From SHVO01 sp050250575 (GTDB taxonomy: Bacteria > Pseudomonadota > Alphaproteobacteria > Rhodospirillales > Rhodospirillaceae), in NCBI GenBank assembly GCA_050250575.1, contig JBFWOJ010000007.1, positions 62,001 to 126,000 on the forward strand: a DNA stretch of 64,000 nucleotides, read 5' to 3'. The position numbers and the translations under genes are program-made. Each line of letters opens with the position of its first letter. Within the stretch, counting starts at the first letter, position 1. Shown one piece after another: positions 60,085 through 64,000 of the stretch. Below the pieces are notes generated by a model. That model had not been told where the DNA came from. It worked only from the letters and a program-made list of their open reading frames with translations, and made no database searches.

Positions 60085-61104
60085 GTGGCGCGCATCAAGG
60101 AAGACTACAGAAGTCTGACGGGTCCGCAGAAAGCGGCCATGATGATGATGTCGATCGGGGCCGAGCAGTCCGCCAGGCTCCTGGCGATGATGGAAGACGA
60201 CGAGATCCGCGAGCTGTCGCAGACGATGGCCAATCTCGGCACCATCAGCTCCAGCATGATCGAACGCCTGTTCGTCGATTTCGCCGATGCCATTTCCAAC
60301 ACGGGCTCGCTGACCGGGTCTTTCGCGACCACCGAACGCCTTCTGCTGAAGGGCCTCGACAAGGACCGCGTGGCCCTGATCATGGAGGAAATCCGCGGAC
60401 CTGCCGGCCGTACCATGTGGGACAAGCTGGGCAACGTGCACGAGCAGGTGCTCGCGAACTATTTGAAGAATGAATATCCCCAGACCGTCGCCGTCGTGCT
60501 GTCGAAGATCAAGGAGGACCACGCCAGCCGGGTGCTCGCCATCCTGCCGGAAGGCTTCGCGATGGAGGTCATCATGCGCATGCTCCACATGGAAGCGGTG
60601 CAGAAAGAAGTCCTCGAAAGCATGGAAAAGACGCTGCGTGTCGAGTTCATGTCCAACCTCGCCAAGACGGCGCGTGTCGACAGCCATGAAATGATGGCCG
60701 AAATCTTCAACAGCTTCGATCGCGCGACCGAAGGGCGCTTCATGACGGCGCTCGAAGAGCGCAACCGCGAGTCCGCCGACAAGATCAAACAGCTGATGTT
60801 CACCTTCGAAGACCTGGTGCGCCTCGACGCCGCCGGCGCGCAGGTGCTGCTGCGCCATGTCGAGAAGGATCAGCTGGCGCTCGCGCTCAAGGGCGCCTCG
60901 GAGAACATCATGCAGCTGTTCACCGCCAATATGTCGGCGCGCGCGGCCAAGATGCTCAAGGAAGATATGGAAGCGCTCGGGCCCGTCCGCCTCAAGGATG
61001 TAGAGGAAGCCCAGGTCGCGGTGGTCACGCTGACCAAGGAGCTCTCGGCCAAAGGCGACATCGTCCTGTCCGAAGGCGGCGAGGACGGCGAGCTCGTTTA
61101 CTAG
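60085..61104 (+). CDS. fliG: Flagellar motor switch protein FliG
   Basis: FliG sits on the cytoplasmic face of the flagellar motor and interacts with MotA/B. The 339-residue product begins with a GTG. The N-terminal domain reads TGPQKAAMMMMSIGAEQSAR; the middle carries the LANYLKNEYPQTVAVVLSKI (the EHPQ-like segment), and the C-terminal torque domain FTFEDLVRLDAAGAQVLLRHVEKDQLALAL with the charged residues that touch the stator. Domain order and length are normal. No other flagellar gene is in the window, unlike the usual fliF-fliG order, so the flagellar set must lie elsewhere. Confidence 0.94.
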   Translation: MARIKEDYRSLTGPQKAAMMMMSIGAEQSARLLAMMEDDEIRELSQTMANLGTISSSMIERLFVDFADAISNTGSLTGSFATTERLLLKGLDKDRVALIMEEIRGPAGRTMWDKLGNVHEQVLANYLKNEYPQTVAVVLSKIKEDHASRVLAILPEGFAMEVIMRMLHMEAVQKEVLESMEKTLRVEFMSNLAKTARVDSHEMMAEIFNSFDRATEGRFMTALEERNRESADKIKQLMFTFEDLVRLDAAGAQVLLRHVEKDQLALALKGASENIMQLFTANMSARAAKMLKEDMEALGPVRLKDVEEAQVAVVTLTKELSAKGDIVLSEGGEDGELVY

Positions 61105-61157
61105 GGCGCCCGTCGATTCGACGCGGCGCCGGACCCATCCGATCTCCGGGAAAAGCG

Positions 61158-61229
61158 ATATCCACAGCCCTGTGGAAAACTTTGGCCCGCGGAGCTGCGG
61201 TTTCCCGCAGGGTTTGGGCCTGTGGACAG
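61158..61229. promoter_or_regulatory. Three DnaA-box-like words
   Basis: The 250-base gap after fliG contains ATATCCACA (61158-61166), TGTGGAAAA (61171-61179, complement TTTTCCACA) and TGTGGACAG (61221-61229, complement CTGTCCACA), each within one or two bases of TTATCCACA. Chance occurrence is possible; no origin-type AT-rich unwinding element is seen. Confidence 0.3.
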
Positions 61230-61352
61230 TTACATCTGAGCGACTCAAAATTTCGTCGACCGGCTACTAATTTCACGCGTATCAAGGCGGCTTAACGTAA
61301 AGCGGGCGGTCCAGAAGGGAGCGCCGCGCGTTCGCATTGGTAGTTGTTCGAG

Positions 61353-62366
61353 ATGACTGCGCCTCCCGATACCGGCCCGGCCGCCGTTGCCCAGGAAAAC
61401 AGCGCCGCACCGGCGCTGGCCGACGGCAAAACCACCACCTTCGTTTTCTCGCACATTCTTTTTAAGACGCCCGGCGCGCGTTTCGTCGGCGCGGGCGGCG
61501 AGCGGACGCCGATGTTCGCGGTCGATCTCGGCGATACCAAAGGGCTGCTTGGCATCCGGGCGATGAAGAATCAGTTCAAGATCCCGCCCGGCAGTGCCGA
61601 CGACAAGATGATCGACCTCGCGGTACGAAGCCTCAGATACGTGACCGAGATTCGTCCCGGCGATAACGTCCCGAACGAGATCCTCACCGGCCGTGCCTCA
61701 TGGTCGATCGACTCGCGCCATACGGAAGTCGCGCGCCGGCGCCTCGAGATGCAGCTGCTCGCGACGGTGGATTCCAAAGAAGTGAAGTTGCGCGATACCA
61801 GGGAAATCACGGCCTATCTCGAGCAGCCGGAGAACAAGGCCAAGCTGCGTGAAGCCTTCCGCGGCGCCGCCAAAGCCATGGGGCGCAAAGAGGACGATTA
61901 CGCCTACGTGCTCGATAAGCTGACCACGTTCGCGCGCGAGCTTGCCTACATCGAGGCGTTGCGCGAGTGGTTCCTGCAGGTCGGCGCCATCCTGAAGAAG
62001 ATCCAATGGGTCGGTAAAGCCTACGACGGCGACCGGCGCGTGACCGGCGAGGTCTCGCAGATGCGCTCGCTGTTCATGCCGGTGGCTCGGGAATACCGCG
62101 ACATTTTCACGATGGTCGACGCCATGTCCTCCGACGTGGTTTCGGCTCTCTCGTCGATCCACGAGAAGGTCGGCACGGTGCGCGAGGCGCGCGACAAGCT
62201 GCATCACCTGACGCTGATCTGGCGGGACACCGTGGTGCAGTGGCGCAATTGCACGCCGGACAATGCGGTGGCCTACCTCAATACCGCCCGCACGACCTAT
62301 CGCTTCCTCGCGACCCGCCATAGCTCCGGCCGGAGCCTGCTCAAAGCGAAAACCGTCGTCTTCTAG
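61353..62366 (+). CDS. Conserved protein of unknown function
   Basis: A 337-residue cytoplasmic protein with no membrane segment. A polar N-terminus of 25 residues leads into a beta-rich part (TTFVFSHILFKTPGARFVGA, RTPMFAVDLGDTKGLLGIRA) with a positively charged middle and a helical C-terminal third (REARDKLHHLTLIWRDTVVQ, YLNTARTTYRFLATRHS). No known family or active-site pattern is recognised. The ATG at 61353 is used; an upstream TTG is unlikely. It stands alone after the DnaA-box-like gap. Confidence 0.7.
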   Translation: MTAPPDTGPAAVAQENSAAPALADGKTTTFVFSHILFKTPGARFVGAGGERTPMFAVDLGDTKGLLGIRAMKNQFKIPPGSADDKMIDLAVRSLRYVTEIRPGDNVPNEILTGRASWSIDSRHTEVARRRLEMQLLATVDSKEVKLRDTREITAYLEQPENKAKLREAFRGAAKAMGRKEDDYAYVLDKLTTFARELAYIEALREWFLQVGAILKKIQWVGKAYDGDRRVTGEVSQMRSLFMPVAREYRDIFTMVDAMSSDVVSALSSIHEKVGTVREARDKLHHLTLIWRDTVVQWRNCTPDNAVAYLNTARTTYRFLATRHSSGRSLLKAKTVVF

Positions 62367-62412
62367 GTGAATTCGTCCTTGCCACGCGGCGGGACCGGGT
62401 AAAGGCTGGGAT

Positions 62413-63195
62413 ATGGACCTCAAAGACGCAGTTTCCTTTCGCCTCGACGGCAAAGTCGCGCTGGTGACCGGCGGCGGCAGCGGCATCGGCCGCGCCATCG
62501 CGCTCGCCTTCGCTCACGCCGGCGCCTGGGTCGGTGTTCTGGACCGCGACGAAATGAAAGCGGTCGCCGTCGCGCGCGAGATCGTCAAGATCGGTCAGCA
62601 GAGTTTCGCGGTGGCCGCCGACGTGAGCAGCGAAGCTGACGTCGAACGCGCCGTTGCCGCGGTGCTGGGCGAGTTCGGCGGACTCGATATCCTCGTCAAC
62701 AGCGCCGGCGCCGCCATCCGCAAGCCGAGCGTCGAACTGCCGCTCGCCGACTGGGACAAGGTGATCGCCGTGAATGTCACCGGCACCTTCCTTGCGAGCC
62801 GGCACGCGGCGCGCGCGATGCTGGCCGCCGGCAAGGGCGGCTGCATCATCAACGTCGCGTCGATCATGGGATTCTCAGGCGGCGGCATCTATCCCAATAT
62901 CTCCTACCAGACGAGCAAAGGCGCGGTTGTGAACATGACCCGCGCCCTGGCGGTGGAATGGGCCAAGCAGGGCGTGCGCGTGAACGCCATCGCGCCGCAA
63001 TGGGTGAACACGCCGTTCATCGAAGGCTTGCGCGACAAGCCGGATGTCATCGCCCGCATCAAGGAAATGGTGCCGATCGGACGGCTTGCCGAGCCGGAGG
63101 AGATCGCGGGCGCCGCCGTGTTCCTCGCCAGTAACGCCGCGAGCATGGTCACGGGGCATGTCCTCGCCGTCGATGGCGGGTTCTTGGCGCAGTAG
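62413..63195 (+). CDS. SDR-family dehydrogenase
   Basis: A 260-residue short-chain dehydrogenase/reductase. The cofactor motif is VALVTGGGSGIGRAIALAFA, followed by LDRDEMKAV (an Asp after the second strand favours NAD) and the LDILVNSAGAA loop. The catalytic Ser lies in INVASIMG, and Tyr/Lys in ISYQTSKGAVV. The C-terminal AVDGGFLAQ is typical of classical SDRs. The substrate is unknown. It lies 46 bases after the previous gene. Confidence 0.92.
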   Translation: MDLKDAVSFRLDGKVALVTGGGSGIGRAIALAFAHAGAWVGVLDRDEMKAVAVAREIVKIGQQSFAVAADVSSEADVERAVAAVLGEFGGLDILVNSAGAAIRKPSVELPLADWDKVIAVNVTGTFLASRHAARAMLAAGKGGCIINVASIMGFSGGGIYPNISYQTSKGAVVNMTRALAVEWAKQGVRVNAIAPQWVNTPFIEGLRDKPDVIARIKEMVPIGRLAEPEEIAGAAVFLASNAASMVTGHVLAVDGGFLAQ

Positions 63196-63545
63196 GAGAA
63201 GGGCTGCGGGCGTTATTCTGCGCTGGCGTTCATCACGGACTCGCTGGCGCGGCGATCCCGGAAAGAATCGACATCGGTCCGGCGGTTGGAACGCCGATCC
63301 CGAGCTCGTTCAATGCACCGAGTCCGTACGGACGTGCTCCTGAGCGGCGCCCGTCCTCGGCGGTAACCAGGCAGGCCATCATGGTTTCCGGTGCCCATAT
63401 ATATGGTGATTTACAGCCGGGCCGCGTAGCTCGACCGTACGGTCGTGATTATACACTGACAGCTTCACTGGATCATGGCGGTTCGACGCTGATTGCGTTT
63501 GGATGGAGTGACAATCCCCCTCAGGTATCCGTAACTCGCGTGGTG
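63196..63545. other. Intergenic stretch without a gene
   Basis: A 350-base gap between the SDR gene and the convergent kinase. It has short open frames on both strands, but none resembles a protein. Two GC-rich palindromic words (ACCGTACGGT around 63433) occur. No terminator with a T-run is clear. Confidence 0.4.
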
Positions 63546-64000
63546 CTACGAGGGCGTGATGGGGAAGAACAGTTCCACGGTCGTTCCTTCGCCGACGGTC
63601 GATCGGATTCGCATGTAGCCTTTTGACTTGCGCATGAACTCGTGAATCATGCTGAGTCCTAATCCGGTTCCTTCGCCAGGACCTTTCGTCGTGAAAAAAG
63701 GCTCGATTACCGCCTCCAGATACTCCGGCGGGATGCCGACGCCGGTGTCCGAGACGGCCAGGACGCCATAGGTCCCGGACGTGATCGGGCCATCCACGCC
63801 GGCGACGGGGTCACCATTCAGTTCTTGTTTCCGCACGCTAATGGTCAGCGTTCCTCCGTCAGGCATGGCGTCGCAAGCATTGATGGCAAGGTTGAGAACT
63901 GCATCTTCGAGCAGCCCGGGATCAAGCAGGACAGAGACCAGGGAGGAATCATCCTCCGTCACGAGTTTGATGTTGGCGGCAACGGTGCGCTCCAGGAGCG
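63546..64000 (-). CDS. Sensor histidine kinase, C-terminal part
   Basis: The 5' end lies beyond the window edge; the visible 150 residues are the HATPase domain of a histidine kinase. LEDAVLNLAINACDAMPDGG is the N box (Asn and Asp), VSDTGVGIPP the G1 box, and EPFFTTKGPGEGTGLGLSMIH the F and G2 boxes; the chain ends RSTVGEGTTVELFFPITPS. The dimerisation helix and phospho-accepting His are not visible. The form (LADPG-like and GxGTGLGLSMIHEF) resembles hybrid or PAS-associated kinases of alphaproteobacteria. Confidence 0.88.
   Translation of the reverse strand, partial: LLERTVAANIKLVTEDDSSLVSVLLDPGLLEDAVLNLAINACDAMPDGGTLTISVRKQELNGDPVAGVDGPITSGTYGVLAVSDTGVGIPPEYLEAVIEPFFTTKGPGEGTGLGLSMIHEFMRKSKGYMRIRSTVGEGTTVELFFPITPS

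Noticed and set aside
61105..61352. A chromosome origin suggested by DnaA-box-like words
   Set aside because: Only three imperfect words, no AT-rich unwinding element and no dnaA, parAB or gidA neighbours.
63213..63398. A 61-codon minus-strand frame in the gap after the SDR gene
   Set aside because: Arg-rich with no ribosome site and no recognisable domain.

Overview
The window is high-GC DNA from an alphaproteobacterium. The pointers are a MipZ-type ParA division ATPase, a solitary fliG, many TonB-dependent receptors with a FecI/FecR pair, and several small alphaproteobacterial envelope proteins. Base composition and gene style resemble Caulobacterales or Rhizomicrobium-like lineages, but the genus cannot be fixed from the sequence. 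No rRNA, CRISPR array, complete insertion sequence or prophage is visible. One tRNA (Leu, anticodon GAG) is present.

Layout. 1-5.8 kb: a truncated exported SH3-like protein, lipB, tRNA-Leu, mgtE, an Hpt-like protein whose phospho-accepting histidine is replaced, and a coupled pair of an FAD oxidoreductase and a GH114-like exported protein. 6.0-14.1 kb: mipZ, a VWA-like protein and a membrane DnaJ protein, then galU-ugd-phosphomannomutase (nucleotide-sugar supply), then a PolX/PHP protein whose polymerase active site looks lost. 14.1-24.4 kb: small unknown proteins, two paralogous cysteine-containing exported proteins, a cell-wall-hydrolase-like protein behind a promoter and hairpin, an SMC-like ATPase resembling TrlF proteins without their PHP domain, an exported helix-hairpin-helix repeat protein, a ferric-reductase-like membrane protein, a YqjD/YqjE/DUF3618-like envelope operon and an MFS transporter.

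24.5-42 kb is a TonB-receptor island: a PAS protein, an ECF sigma factor (FecI type), FecR, three large paralogous TonB receptors (one with an STN signalling domain), a serine hydrolase, a DUF4350-like protein, a TPR-sulfotransferase and a decayed fourth receptor. 42-44 kb has a DUF475 membrane protein and a HAD hydrolase. 43.7-49.9 kb is a five-gene minus-strand operon in which every product appears exported: an unrecognised protein, a DUF1592-type lipoprotein with one CXXCH motif, a Tat-type DUF1552 protein, a Y-X4-D repeat protein and a DUF1566 protein. This is the best candidate here for an undescribed envelope system.

50-64 kb: a cyclophilin with two HdeA-like repeats, a DUF481 outer-membrane protein, a PEP-CTERM protein, a zinc-ribbon protein, a smaller TonB receptor divergent from a HupE/UreJ-type permease, a cluster of tiny hydrophobic proteins (two of them near-identical 24-mers), a TetR regulator with palindromes upstream, fliG, an unknown conserved protein, an SDR dehydrogenase and the C-terminal part of a sensor histidine kinase cut by the window end.
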